Source: Nitrospira sp. (GTDB taxonomy: Bacteria; Nitrospirota; Nitrospiria; Nitrospirales; Nitrospiraceae). Taken from it: a stretch of DNA of 64,000 nt. Positions 8,454 through 17,721 of this stretch are shown in pieces. The stretch is taken from positions 1-64,000 of the forward strand of contig JANDJE010000010.1 of NCBI GenBank assembly GCA_024331095.1, in the 5' to 3' direction. Made by a program: the position numbers and the translations under genes. The notes under the pieces were generated by a model that ran no database searches, had not been told where the DNA came from, and worked only from the letters and a program-made list of their open reading frames with translations. The number at the start of each line of letters is the position of its first letter. The first letter of the stretch is position 1.

Positions 8454-8672
8454 ATGACGAGTGTGCGGAACCTGTGTCTGTGGCTCATTCGTGCCTATCG
8501 CTACGTGGTGTCTCCGTGGTTGGGACCGGCCTGTCGATTCGACCCGACCTGTTCGCAATATGCGTTGGACGCGATCGCTCGATACGGGGTCTTGCGTGGA
8601 GGGGGATTGGTGCTCGTTCGTTTGCTCAAGTGTCATCCATTCCATCCGGGCGGAGAAGATCCGGTCAGGTAA
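8454..8672 (+). CDS. yidD: Membrane protein insertion efficiency factor YidD
   Basis: A 72-residue member of the YidD (HlpA) family, thought to assist YidC/Sec insertion of inner-membrane proteins. It carries the family core AYRYVVSPWLGPACRFDPTCSQYALDAI and the C-terminal KCHPFHPGGEDPV motif, including the conserved cysteines (PTCSQY, KCHP). It sits between rnpA and yidC in the textbook order, with a one-base gap to rnpA. Confidence 0.95.
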   Translation: MTSVRNLCLWLIRAYRYVVSPWLGPACRFDPTCSQYALDAIARYGVLRGGGLVLVRLLKCHPFHPGGEDPVR

Positions 8673-8734
8673 CGTCGGATCCGTTGCCGCTGTGCGCGTA
8701 ACGGAGCGACACAAATAGACGGTCAGTTTGATAC

Positions 8735-10429
8735 ATGGAAAAGCGGCTCGTTGTTTTTCTAATTTTGTCTCTGGCGATCATTTTCGGCTACGAATTCGTC
8801 CTCAACGAGTTGGGTCTGATCCCACCTCCGCCGACTCCGTCGGATGAATCGTCAACGGAGTCCTCCCCGCAATCCGTCGCGGATTCCCAGCAAGGTGACG
8901 CTCCGTCGGTTGGCGGGGGGGAAGCGCAATCAAGAAAATCCTCATCCTCGACGAGCAGGCCTCAGAGTCCCGGGAGTCCTGGGATTGTGGAGCCTCAGAC
9001 GGTGGAGGTGGATACCGGGCTGTATCGGGCGCGATTCAACAGCCGTGGCGCGGTGCTGACGGGATGGGAGCTCAAGCGATATCGCGGCAGCGCGCCGAGT
9101 CGGCCCCCCGTGGAGCTGGTGAGACAAGGGGGAAAGTTTGCGGATCCGCTGGCGATCGGTGTGAACGACGCAATGTTGGCACGGGAACTGAACGAGGGAA
9201 CCTATCGGGTCGAACAGGATTTTAAGACGCTTGATCAGGCGAACCCGACGGGGCGCGTGGTCTTTTCCTACGAGAGCGCGGATGGAGAAGTTCGGCTGGA
9301 GAAGCGCCTGACGTTTCACGCGGATAGTTACGTGGTTGATATCGAATTGAGCTACAGGGGTCTTGGAGAGTTCGTGGAAGTCGGTCTTGGAACCAATTTT
9401 GGGATCGTGGAATGGGGAGAGGGGTTTATCGGCGCCATTGGACCGGTTTCCATGGTCGACGGTGAGCGGGATGTGAACGTGCCGGATTCCGAAGCCGAAC
9501 GACAGGGCATGATTCAATGGGCCGGGCTGCAAGACAAGTATTTCTTGGGCGTGGTCATTCCTCAGAAGGTCGGAACGGTTCGGGTGAAGAAAGAGGATGC
9601 GAAGTTGGTTTCGAGTTCCGTTCGCTTTCCCGTTGGGGCGGAGGATTCTCTGGGGTTTCGCCTGTATGCAGGGCCCAAGGAATATGACGCGCTTCGCGGC
9701 CTTCAGATAGGCCTGGAAGATACGATCGACTTTGGGTGGTTCATTTTCGGGAGTTGGAGCGTGGTCAAATCGGTGGCCAAGCCGATTTTTTACGTGTTGC
9801 GAGCCATCAACGAACACACCAACAACTATGGAGTCACGATCATTCTCCTGACCGTCGTGATCAAAGTGGTCTTTATCCCGTTGCAGTATAAGAGCTACAA
9901 GGCCATGAAGCAGATGCAGGAGATTCAGCCGAAAATCCAGGCTCTTCAGGAGAAATTCAAAGACGACCGGGATCGGTTGAACCGTGAGCTCATCAAGGTC
10001 TATCGCGACAACAAGGTCAATCCGGTCGGCGGCTGTTTGCCCATGTTGTTGCAAATGCCGGTGTTCGTGGCCCTGTTCAATATCCTGAACGTCGCCATCG
10101 ATCTGCGGCAGGCGCCATTTGCGCTTTGGATTGACGATCTGTCGGTTCAAGATCCGTACTATGTCTTTCCCATCGTGATGGGCATCACGATGGTGATTCA
10201 ACAAAAGATCACTCCCACGACCATGGATCCGACGCAGGCCAAGGTCATGCTCATGCTGCCGGTCTTCATGACGTTTCTGTTCCTGAATTTTCCCGCCGGG
10301 CTGGTTTTGTATTGGATGACCCTCAACACGTTGAATATCGTGCAACAGCTCGTGACGGAGCGGTTGTTTTTTCCTCGACCTCAGGCTGCGCCCGCCGTGG
10401 GTGAAGAGGCCGAGAAGAAATCGTCTTGA
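8735..10429 (+). CDS. yidC: Membrane protein insertase YidC
   Basis: Inserts and folds inner-membrane proteins, alone or with SecYEG. The 564-residue protein has an N-terminal membrane anchor (residues about 5-25), a Ser/Pro-rich linker (about 30-75), a large periplasmic beta domain (about 80-320, with VEVDTGLYRARFNSRGAVL), and a C-terminal core of membrane segments from about residue 350. In the core, YGVTIILLTVVIKVVFIPLQ, a charged cytoplasmic hairpin, and PVFVALFNILNVAIDLRQAPF are typical. This is the Gram-negative form with a periplasmic domain. It follows yidD by 62 bases. Confidence 0.95.
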   Translation: MEKRLVVFLILSLAIIFGYEFVLNELGLIPPPPTPSDESSTESSPQSVADSQQGDAPSVGGGEAQSRKSSSSTSRPQSPGSPGIVEPQTVEVDTGLYRARFNSRGAVLTGWELKRYRGSAPSRPPVELVRQGGKFADPLAIGVNDAMLARELNEGTYRVEQDFKTLDQANPTGRVVFSYESADGEVRLEKRLTFHADSYVVDIELSYRGLGEFVEVGLGTNFGIVEWGEGFIGAIGPVSMVDGERDVNVPDSEAERQGMIQWAGLQDKYFLGVVIPQKVGTVRVKKEDAKLVSSSVRFPVGAEDSLGFRLYAGPKEYDALRGLQIGLEDTIDFGWFIFGSWSVVKSVAKPIFYVLRAINEHTNNYGVTIILLTVVIKVVFIPLQYKSYKAMKQMQEIQPKIQALQEKFKDDRDRLNRELIKVYRDNKVNPVGGCLPMLLQMPVFVALFNILNVAIDLRQAPFALWIDDLSVQDPYYVFPIVMGITMVIQQKITPTTMDPTQAKVMLMLPVFMTFLFLNFPAGLVLYWMTLNTLNIVQQLVTERLFFPRPQAAPAVGEEAEKKSS

Positions 10430-10508
10430 CCCATTCCGAGCTGCGTCTTGGCCGAGGTCGCGCGGCGTGGAGCGCCGGGAGCGACGCGGGAGAGGGTGCG
10501 TCAGGGGC

Positions 10509-11957
10509 ATGGAGAAAACGACGGAGGATACTATTTGCGGAATCGCGACCCCGGTCGGTGAGGGAGGCATCGGCATTGTTCGGATCAGCGGACCGGATGC
10601 CTTGGCCGTGGCATCGAGAGTCGTGAGGCTGCGGTCGAAGCGAGGGCCGGCATCCCTTTCCTCTCACCGTTTGCATGTGGCGGACATCGTGTCGGGATCG
10701 GCGTTAGGGCATTCCGGCGGTCCCACGGACGATGCGGAGTTGGACCAACCGGAGATCATCGACGAAGGGCTCGTCGTATGGATGAAAGCGCCGCATTCTT
10801 ACACGGGAGAGGATGTGGTGGAGCTCCACTGTCATGGAAGCCAGGTGGTCTTGCGGCTGGTGTGCGAGGCCTGTATCAGGTCGGGCGCTCGACTTGCGGA
10901 GCCGGGGGAGTTTACAAAACGGGCCTTTTTGAATGGCCGGTTGGATCTCTCTCAGGCCGAGGCGGTGTTGGAAACGATTCGGGCATCGTCTGAAGCGGCG
11001 TTGCGCATGGCGCAGCGCAATCTTCGTGGAGAACTGGGGTTGCGAGTCAATCAGTTGCGAGGTCGTTTATTGTCATTGCTTTGTGAGGTTGAGGCGGGCA
11101 TTGATTTTGGCGAGGAGGATATTTCGTTCATTCAGCGCGATCAATTGATGGGTTCATTGGAAGAGACGCTGGCGGACGTCGAGCGCATTTTAGACTGTGC
11201 TGCATTGGGGCGCCGGCTGCGGGAGGGGGCGAGGGTGACGATTGTCGGGCCGCCGAACGTGGGCAAATCCAGCCTGCTGAACGTGCTGTTGGGCGAAGAT
11301 CGGGCGATCGTCACGGATGTCCCAGGGACGACTCGTGATGTGATAGAAGAATCGGTCGTTTGGGACGGTGTCGTGGTGACCTTGATCGATACGGCCGGTG
11401 TTCGCGAGACAGACGATGTCGTTGAACAGGAGGGAATCAAACGAACAAGATCCGCCGTCGAGCAGAGCGATCTTGTCCTCTATGTATTGGATGCGAGTGC
11501 GGAAGAGGCTTGGCCGGACTGGTGCCCACCGCTGCCGATCGAGAAGCATCAACGGTTGCTGCTGGTGCTGAATAAGAGCGACCTGGCGGAGGGCGGTGTC
11601 GCGGCCAAAACAGCCGGTATGATGGCGCGACGCTTGAGGGCGAAGACCGTCGTCACGTCGGTCCGGACTGGGATGGGTATTGATGATCTGAGGCAGTCGA
11701 TTCGTGAGGAGCTTACGCAAGGGGTGCTGGAGCCGAAAGAAGGCGTCGTCTTTATCAATGCTCGTCATCGTCACGCTTTGGAGCGGGCGCGAGTTTCGCT
11801 TGAGGAGGCGCTGGACTCCGTTCGAAGCAGGAGGGACGCGGAGTTCGTCGCGGTTGATTTGCGAGGGGCGTCCGATGCCCTTGGGGAGATCACCGGGGCG
11901 ATTACGTCTGACGAGATTTTGAATCGAATTTTTTCAACGTTTTGCATCGGCAAGTAG
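10509..11957 (+). CDS. mnmE: tRNA modification GTPase MnmE (TrmE)
   Basis: With MnmG, forms the cmnm5U modification of the wobble uridine in several tRNAs. Translation from ATG 10509 gives MEKTTEDTICGIATPVGEGG, the usual N-terminus, and 482 residues. The N-terminal tetrahydrofolate-binding domain is followed by the G domain with GPPNVGKSSLL at about residues 247-257, a DVPGTTRD G3-type region and NKSD. The C-terminus is FSTFCIGK, with the conserved catalytic FCIGK motif. An upstream in-frame GTG (10401) overlaps yidC and is less likely. mnmG follows after 15 bases. Confidence 0.95.
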   Translation: MEKTTEDTICGIATPVGEGGIGIVRISGPDALAVASRVVRLRSKRGPASLSSHRLHVADIVSGSALGHSGGPTDDAELDQPEIIDEGLVVWMKAPHSYTGEDVVELHCHGSQVVLRLVCEACIRSGARLAEPGEFTKRAFLNGRLDLSQAEAVLETIRASSEAALRMAQRNLRGELGLRVNQLRGRLLSLLCEVEAGIDFGEEDISFIQRDQLMGSLEETLADVERILDCAALGRRLREGARVTIVGPPNVGKSSLLNVLLGEDRAIVTDVPGTTRDVIEESVVWDGVVVTLIDTAGVRETDDVVEQEGIKRTRSAVEQSDLVLYVLDASAEEAWPDWCPPLPIEKHQRLLLVLNKSDLAEGGVAAKTAGMMARRLRAKTVVTSVRTGMGIDDLRQSIREELTQGVLEPKEGVVFINARHRHALERARVSLEEALDSVRSRRDAEFVAVDLRGASDALGEITGAITSDEILNRIFSTFCIGK

Positions 11958-11972
11958 CAAGGGACGGTCATC

Positions 11973-13853
11973 GTGGATGTTGACGTAATTGTCGTGGGGG
12001 GCGGTCATGCCGGCTGCGAGGCGGCGTTGGCGGCGTCTCGGATGGGTGTGAGGACGCTCTTGCTCACGATGGATCGGACTCGGATCGCACAAATGTCCTG
12101 TAATCCGGCTGTCGGTGGAATCGCCAAAGGGCATTTGGTGAAAGAGATCGACGCGCTGGGCGGTGAAATGGGTCGGAACACCGACCGAGCCGGCATTCAG
12201 TTTCGGTTCATCAATACGAAGAAGGGGCCGGCGGTCCGTGCGTTACGGGTCCAATGTGATAAAGCGCGCTATCGCGATGCCATGCAAGTGACGCTGGCCC
12301 AAGAGCCTTATCTGGCCATTGTCGAAGGAACTGTTGATCGCCTGCTTACCAGGGGAGGAGCGATCGACGGGGTCGTGACGGGGAGCGGCGAGGTGATCAA
12401 GGCCAGGGCCGTAGTCCTAACATCAGGTACATTTCTTAAGGGATTAATCCATATTGGCTTGAATCGGTTTCCGGCTGGCCGAGCGGGCGAGTCATCCGCG
12501 GAGCATTTGACGGATTGCATGCGAGACCTGGGATTTGAGGTGGGACGTCTCAAGACGGGGACTCCGCCGCGATTGGACAGAAATACAATCGACTTTTCGG
12601 TTATGATTCCTCAGCCTGGTGATGATCCACCGCCCCCCTTTTCTTATCGAACCGAACGGATCGAGCAGCCGCAAGTTCTCTGTCATCTCACATACACCAA
12701 TACAAGAACTCATGAGATTATCCGGGAGAATTTGGATCGCTCACCGCTCTACAGTGGTGTGATTAGTTCGACGGGACCGCGCTATTGCCCTTCTATTGAG
12801 GATAAAGTGGTGCGTTTCGAGGAAAAAGAGCGGCATCAGATTTTTGTTGAACCGGAAGGACTGGATTCTAACGAGTTCTATCCAAACGGAATCTCTACAA
12901 GTCTGCCCGTTGACGTTCAGGCCGAGGTTCTTAAAACAATTCCAGGCTTGGAACATGCGAAGATGCTCAAGCCTGGCTATGCGATCGAATACGACTACTT
13001 TCCACCCCGACAGTTGATGAGCACGCTTGAAACGAAACTCGTTAGAGGTCTGTATCATGCCGGGCAAATTAACGGAACGTCAGGTTATGAGGAGGCTGCG
13101 GCGCAAGGCCTTATGGCGGGGATCAATGCAGCTCTTGCAATCAAGGGGGAACCGCCCCTAGTCCTTGACCGATCCCAAGCTTACATCGGGGTCTTGATTG
13201 ACGACTTGATCACGAAAGATGTCTATGAGCCTTACCGGATGTTCACGTCGCGGGCTGAGTATCGACTCCTTCTTCGTCACGGCAATGCCGACCTGCGGCT
13301 GATGGAACTTGGATTTCAGGTTGGACTGATTGAAAGGGCGATGTATGAAAGGCTCGTCAAAAAGAAGGCGCTGATCGAAAGAGAGGTCGCTCGTCTGCAC
13401 GAGCTGAAACCCCGTTTAACGGATTCGGTGCGGATGCGGATTAAAGGAACCGATCTTGAGAATATTTCTCCGACGCAAACGGTAGCCGAGTTGCTAAGAA
13501 GGCAAAACTCCACGTATCACGACCTGTTGCACACACTGGATTTGAATGGAGTGGAAGAACGGGACGTGTCCGAAGAGGTCGAGGTCCAAGTGAAGTATGA
13601 CGGCTATATCCGTCGGCAGCTTCAGCAAATAGAAAAATTCAAAAAACTGGAAAAGAAATCGATCCCTCCAGATTTTAACTACAATGCAGTTACTGGGTTT
13701 TCACGAGAGGTGAGGGAAAAACTCTGGAAGATACGACCGGAGACTGTTGGACAGGCATCAAGAATTTCAGGGGTCACTCCTGCCGCTATCTCACTTCTCT
13801 TGGTGGCGCTAGAAAAAGGGATTCATTCGTCATTTCGAGTAGCCAACTCATAG
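11973..13853 (+). CDS. mnmG: tRNA uridine 5-carboxymethylaminomethyl modification enzyme MnmG (GidA)
   Basis: FAD- and NADH-dependent partner of MnmE in wobble-uridine modification. The 626-residue protein begins (GTG) with a Rossmann FAD loop [21 protein letters not shown] at about residues 5-25, followed by [22 protein letters not shown], a GidA signature. Later signatures are [20 protein letters not shown] near residue 360 and [16 protein letters not shown] near 415. Length is normal. It is coupled to mnmE upstream and precedes rsmG, the order typical near bacterial origins. Confidence 0.96.
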   Translation: MDVDVIVVGGGHAGCEAALAASRMGVRTLLLTMDRTRIAQMSCNPAVGGIAKGHLVKEIDALGGEMGRNTDRAGIQFRFINTKKGPAVRALRVQCDKARYRDAMQVTLAQEPYLAIVEGTVDRLLTRGGAIDGVVTGSGEVIKARAVVLTSGTFLKGLIHIGLNRFPAGRAGESSAEHLTDCMRDLGFEVGRLKTGTPPRLDRNTIDFSVMIPQPGDDPPPPFSYRTERIEQPQVLCHLTYTNTRTHEIIRENLDRSPLYSGVISSTGPRYCPSIEDKVVRFEEKERHQIFVEPEGLDSNEFYPNGISTSLPVDVQAEVLKTIPGLEHAKMLKPGYAIEYDYFPPRQLMSTLETKLVRGLYHAGQINGTSGYEEAAAQGLMAGINAALAIKGEPPLVLDRSQAYIGVLIDDLITKDVYEPYRMFTSRAEYRLLLRHGNADLRLMELGFQVGLIERAMYERLVKKKALIEREVARLHELKPRLTDSVRMRIKGTDLENISPTQTVAELLRRQNSTYHDLLHTLDLNGVEERDVSEEVEVQVKYDGYIRRQLQQIEKFKKLEKKSIPPDFNYNAVTGFSREVREKLWKIRPETVGQASRISGVTPAAISLLLVALEKGIHSSFRVANS

Positions 13854-13914
13854 TCATCAGATCCGTTCCTGTTTCGCAAATCTTGTGTTGACCAGAGAAC
13901 CGATCTTCGCGTAA

Positions 13915-14571
13915 GTGTTCCACGTGGAACAGAGCCCTTCTTTGTCAACACTGCTCGAACGGTGTTCTCAAGAAGTAGGGGTCTCTTTGCAGGCCGAGCA
14001 AATCAAACAATTGTTAGTTCATTTCGATCAACTCAAAATATGGAATCGATCAGTGAGCCTGACTAGTATCAGAGATGATCGAGAGATCATTGTGAAACAT
14101 TTCGTTGATTCACTTGCATGTCTCTCGGTGGAGCCAATAAAAAAAGAGGCGTGGTTACTGGACGTTGGAACAGGAGCAGGATTTCCAGGAATCCCTCTCA
14201 AAATCGTTCGAGACGATTTGCACATCACTCTTGTAGAACCTGTCAAAAAGAAAGTTTCTTTCCTGCTCTCGGTGATAGGAATTTTACGTCTCAAACAAAT
14301 TAGTGTATTCTGCGGAACGCTCAGGCAATTTATTGCTCAATTAAAGCCTTTTCATAAATTTGACTACATTACAACTCGCGCCTTAAAGCCCGATGAAATT
14401 TTTGAGCAGGGAGAGAGACTCTTAGTCAATCATGGAAAGGTTGTGCTGTATTTAACTAAGCCATTCGATCGATTGGTTTATCCTGAATGGATATTAGCTG
14501 CAGAACGGGAATTCGACCTTCCGATGAAGTTCGGGCGTCGAGTCATATCGATTCTTGAACACTTTTCATGA
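13915..14571 (+). CDS. rsmG: 16S rRNA (guanine-527-N7)-methyltransferase RsmG (GidB)
   Basis: SAM-dependent methylation of G527 in 16S rRNA. The 218-residue product has LKIWNRSVSLTSIRDDREIIVKHFVDSL near residue 40 and the SAM loop LLDVGTGAGFPGIPLKI near residue 82, the GidB hallmark. The likely start is GTG 13915, whose first codons (FHVEQ) are encoded by a parS-like palindrome; a downstream TTG at about residue 10 is possible, and no clear Shine-Dalgarno helps to decide. Compared with mnmG this gene is visibly more AT-rich. It lies directly before parA. Confidence 0.93.
   Translation: MFHVEQSPSLSTLLERCSQEVGVSLQAEQIKQLLVHFDQLKIWNRSVSLTSIRDDREIIVKHFVDSLACLSVEPIKKEAWLLDVGTGAGFPGIPLKIVRDDLHITLVEPVKKKVSFLLSVIGILRLKQISVFCGTLRQFIAQLKPFHKFDYITTRALKPDEIFEQGERLLVNHGKVVLYLTKPFDRLVYPEWILAAEREFDLPMKFGRRVISILEHFS
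13916..13931. promoter_or_regulatory. parS: parS-like centromere site, perfect palindrome
   Basis: TGTTCCACGTGGAACA is a perfect 16-bp palindrome that differs from the classical parS consensus TGTTNCACGTGAAACA at one position. It overlaps the first codons of rsmG and lies about 1.5 kb from parB. Binding by the ParB encoded here is inference. Confidence 0.88.
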
Positions 14572-14585
14572 AAAACGCTCAAGTC

Positions 14586-14601
14586 GGTTCCACGTGGAAC
14601 A
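14586..14601. promoter_or_regulatory. parS: Second parS-like site, upstream of parA
   Basis: GGTTCCACGTGGAACA has the same 14-bp core as the first site and only the outermost base breaks the palindrome. It lies in the rsmG-parA gap, 32 bases before the parA ATG, so ParB binding here could also regulate parAB. Confidence 0.85.
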
Positions 14602-14633
14602 AACATCAATCTATTCTGTAAGTAATTGAATGT

Positions 14634-15419
14634 ATGGGGAAAATAGTTGCTGTCGCCAATCAGAAAGGTGGGGTGGGGAAAACAACAACGTCCGTGAATC
14701 TGGCATCGGCCGTTGCGCTTGAGGGGCGGTCGGTTCTCTTGGTCGATTTAGATCCTCAAGGAAATGCCACGAGCGGTCTGGGTATCGATCCTCGATCGCT
14801 TCGGCACACCGTGTACCACTCCTTAATCAAGGATGGATCCATTCAAAATGTTCGAGCAGAAACTCTCGTTCGGAATCTATTCATCCTGCCCGCGAATGCC
14901 GATCTTGCCGGGGTTGAGATTGAATTGGCTCATATCGAAAATCGTGAACGGTACTTGAAAGATGTTTTGGGGGAATTGGCGGGTGATTATGACGTTATTC
15001 TTATTGACTGTCCTCCGGCCCTCGGCATTCTGACGATCAATGCACTGACGGCCGCGAAAACGGTCCTGATTCCGGTTCAGTGTGAATACTACGCCATGGA
15101 GGGGCTCACGCGTCTGGTCTCCAGTATTGAGCGAGTGCGTCAGTCGTTCAATCCTGATCTAAGCATTGAAGGGATCATCTTGACCATGTTCGACTCCCGC
15201 AATACCTTGGCCCGGCAGGTGGCCGAACAGGTTCGGGCCCACTTCAAAGAAAAAGTTTACCGCACGGTCATTCCTCGCAATATCACGCTGGCCGAGGCGC
15301 CGAGTTATGGGCGCCCAGGCCTACTGTACAATGCGGCATCATCGGGATCACAAGCCTATATCGCTTTAGCAAAGGAGTTTCTCGCCCATGGAGAAGAAGG
15401 CACTCGGGAAAGGACTTGA
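14634..15419 (+). CDS. parA: Chromosome partitioning ATPase ParA (Soj)
   Basis: Walker-type ATPase that moves ParB-parS complexes along the nucleoid. The 261-residue protein begins MGKIVAVANQKGGVGKTTTS, with the deviant Walker A motif KGGVGKT at residues about 10-16, then LVDLDPQGNATSGLG (Walker A') and VILIDCPPALGILTINAL (Walker B). It lacks an N-terminal helix-turn-helix, as chromosomal Soj-type proteins do. No strong ribosome-binding site is seen. Its last 32 bases overlap the start of parB. Confidence 0.95.
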   Translation: MGKIVAVANQKGGVGKTTTSVNLASAVALEGRSVLLVDLDPQGNATSGLGIDPRSLRHTVYHSLIKDGSIQNVRAETLVRNLFILPANADLAGVEIELAHIENRERYLKDVLGELAGDYDVILIDCPPALGILTINALTAAKTVLIPVQCEYYAMEGLTRLVSSIERVRQSFNPDLSIEGIILTMFDSRNTLARQVAEQVRAHFKEKVYRTVIPRNITLAEAPSYGRPGLLYNAASSGSQAYIALAKEFLAHGEEGTRERT

Positions 15420-16236
15420 CGCCCTCTTGCCCTCTTTACCGGGAACCCATCCGGTTGAGGGGGGCGATATCCAGTATTTGCGAGTGGAAGACATTGTTCC
15501 GAACCGGTATCAGCCCCGGCAACATTTCTCCCCGGAAGAACTCGCTGAATTGGCTGCGTCCATTCATGAGACGGGCATGCTCCAACCGATCATGGTCAGG
15601 CGAAAAGGGGACGGGATCTTCGAGCTGATCTCGGGGGAGCGACGGTGGCGCGCTTCAAAAGAGGCCGGGCTCAAAACCGTTCGAGCGATCGTCAGAAATT
15701 GCAGCGATGAAGAAGCGATCCTGATCGCCTTGATCGAGAATCTTCAGCGCTCGGACCTGAACCCGATGGAAATCGCGAGAGCGTACTTGAGAATGATGAA
15801 CGAGTTCGGGCTCACGCACGAGATGATCGCTAAGAAAGTCGGATGTGATCGGTCGTCCGTTGCAAACGCGGTTCGGTTGACCAATCTTCACCCGGAGGTC
15901 CAAAAACTTGTCGAGAATCAAGCCCTATCGGCCGGCCACGCGAAGGTGATCCTCGGCATCGCGTCTCCGGAATCGCAGCTTGAGATTTCAAAAAAGGTCG
16001 TCGCTCAGGGGATCTCGGTACGAGAGACCGAAAAAATGGTGGCGTCGATCCTGCGCGGCAACAGACGGAATCGCAGGGCGGCCCACGATCAATACCGCCT
16101 GGATCTCGAATCAAAACTCCAGAAGAAGCTGGGGACCAAAGTGATGATTCAGCCTCGAGGCAAGGGCGGGAAAATTATCATTCGCTACTTTTCCCTTGAA
16201 GAGCTGGAAGGAATTGTCGAAACGGTTCTGTCATAA
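15388..16236 (+). CDS. parB: Chromosome partitioning protein ParB (Spo0J)
   Basis: DNA-binding CTPase-type clamp that loads at parS sites. The 282-residue protein starts EKKALGKGLDALLP, the ParA-stimulating N-terminus. It contains VPNRYQPRQHF, the GERRWRASKEAGL box (CTP-binding patch) near residue 75, and a helix-turn-helix LTHEMIAKKVGCDRSSVANAV near residue 137. The C-terminal dimerisation region is present. The start lies within the parA 3' end, so the two are co-translated. Two parS-like sites are found just upstream of the pair. Confidence 0.95.
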   Translation: MEKKALGKGLDALLPSLPGTHPVEGGDIQYLRVEDIVPNRYQPRQHFSPEELAELAASIHETGMLQPIMVRRKGDGIFELISGERRWRASKEAGLKTVRAIVRNCSDEEAILIALIENLQRSDLNPMEIARAYLRMMNEFGLTHEMIAKKVGCDRSSVANAVRLTNLHPEVQKLVENQALSAGHAKVILGIASPESQLEISKKVVAQGISVRETEKMVASILRGNRRNRRAAHDQYRLDLESKLQKKLGTKVMIQPRGKGGKIIIRYFSLEELEGIVETVLS

Positions 16237-16481
16237 TTCGCCGTGTTCCAACGAACGAAAGAGGGTAGCGCGTTAAGGCGAAAACGAAAAAGTTGCTTTT
16301 TCCCTCGGCTGCGCTTAATTTACTCCGCCAAGTAGCCGATACTACACAGGTCCGGGCTCGCCCTGGTTTCACATAAACAGGATTTCAAATTGCACTTCGT
16401 GTTTGGAACGGTGGATGAAGGACGTGTCGTAAAGATGAATGTCGACAGCATGGCGACATAACCATGAGGAGGGACCCCCAC

Positions 16482-16976
16482 ATGTGGAAACAGGACAAGC
16501 CGGACAACAGTTCATCGACAACACAAGATGCTGAAGCTCTCATGACGGCGCCGAGGTCTCAGCGGACAGAAATGGGAGAAGAGATCAGCGCGTTCGTTGG
16601 AAAAGGAGTCGATTTCAAAGGCACGATCACCTATCAAGGAACCGTCAGAATCGACGGCTCGGTCGAAGGGGAAATCCAAACGGACGGCATTTTGCTCGTC
16701 GGAGAGGAAGCGGTGCTCAAGGCAAAAGTCACGGCGGGGACGATCGTCTGCAAAGGAAAAATAACCGGGGACATCGTTGCCAAGGAAAAAATCAAATTGC
16801 GAGCGCCGGCCGTTATTACCGGAGGCGTGAAGACTCCGATGCTGTCGATGGAAGAAGGAGTCATGTTCAATGGGACGCTGGAGATGTCGGCTGTTTCGCG
16901 AGACACGCAACGCGAACCTTCGCTCCGGGCGATTCCCCAGGGGGATCAGCCGGTTGTCAAACGCATCACGGCATAG
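16482..16976 (+). CDS. Bactofilin (polymer-forming cytoskeletal protein), copy 1
   Basis: Bactofilins polymerise into filaments used for cell shape, stalk or chromosome-organisation scaffolds. The 164-residue protein has a disordered N-terminus (about 1-40), a central beta-helix of short repeats from ISAFVGKGVDFKGTITYQG to about residue 135 (GSVEGEIQTDG, AKVTAGTIVCKGKITGDIVA), and a short tail. The ATG at 16482 is preceded by GAGGAGGG about seven bases upstream, which excludes an earlier ATG at 16464. It follows parB by 245 bases and precedes a second bactofilin. Confidence 0.9.
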   Translation: MWKQDKPDNSSSTTQDAEALMTAPRSQRTEMGEEISAFVGKGVDFKGTITYQGTVRIDGSVEGEIQTDGILLVGEEAVLKAKVTAGTIVCKGKITGDIVAKEKIKLRAPAVITGGVKTPMLSMEEGVMFNGTLEMSAVSRDTQREPSLRAIPQGDQPVVKRITA

Positions 16977-17221
16977 ATGCTGATCCGAGCGAATGGGACA
17001 TGCTCGCAGCACGGTTGAGGTGAACAAAGGCGTGGGGCGGATGAACGACCCTGAGCCGTCCCACGTGACTACGATGTGCTGACGATCGGGAACCGCAATG
17101 GCCGAACCGCTGGATTGAGAGGGGCCCGTCGGTTTTTTGCCAGGCAGCCGGTTGCTCATTCGTGAGTCGGGCTTCTCGGTGCGAAGCTGCTGCTTTATCA
17201 GAAAAGGAGCTTGAAAGGCTG

Positions 17222-17686
17222 ATGTGGCCCATCGGTGGGGAGGACAAGTCAAAAACAGGAAGTGGGAGCGAGAGTCTGACGTTTCTCGCGAAGGGAGTCG
17301 ATTTCAGAGGGGTTATCCATTTTGAGGGGACCATTCGAGTCGATGGGCGCCTTGAGGGAGAGGTTCATACGAATGGAACCCTGATCGTGGGAGAGCAGGG
17401 AGTCATCAAGGGGCTCATCTCAGCGGGGACTGTCATGACGAGCGGAAAGATAAATGGGACAGTGACTGCTTTGGAGAAGGTCCAAATCAACAAACCTGGG
17501 ATCTTGATCGGAGACGTTCGAACGGCGGCGATCGCCATAGAAGACGGAGCCCATTTCCATGGCATGTGCGATATGGGAGCCCATAAGTGGGTTGAAGACC
17601 AGCCATCCTCTCCGGCCGCAAAAAATCCTCATGACCTCCATGATCTGACGACCCACCGCGTGCGAGTCAGATCGACCGGCCACTAG
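17222..17686 (+). CDS. Bactofilin, copy 2
   Basis: A second member of the polymer-forming cytoskeletal family, 154 residues from ATG 17222. After a short N-terminus (MWPIGGEDKSK, like MWKQDK of copy 1) the beta-helix runs from LTFLAKGVDFRGVIHFEG through GRLEGEVHTNG and GLISAGTVMTSGKINGTVTA to about residue 115. The tail is His/Asp/Arg-rich. The two proteins are clearly paralogous but well diverged, which fits co-polymerising or specialised filaments. It ends 35 bases before mnmA. Confidence 0.88.
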   Translation: MWPIGGEDKSKTGSGSESLTFLAKGVDFRGVIHFEGTIRVDGRLEGEVHTNGTLIVGEQGVIKGLISAGTVMTSGKINGTVTALEKVQINKPGILIGDVRTAAIAIEDGAHFHGMCDMGAHKWVEDQPSSPAAKNPHDLHDLTTHRVRVRSTGH

Positions 17687-17721
17687 CGCTGTTGCCGGAA
17701 TCTCAATACAATGTTTCCCCT

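Noticed and set aside
10401..10508. Extended N-terminus of mnmE (GTG 10401)
   Set aside because: It overlaps the yidC 3' end and adds an Arg-rich stretch that is absent from MnmE; ATG 10509 fits the family.
942..10576. Long antisense frames over glk and over yidC (for example 1020-1460 and 8942-10576)
   Set aside because: They mirror strong coding genes on the other strand and have no domain features.
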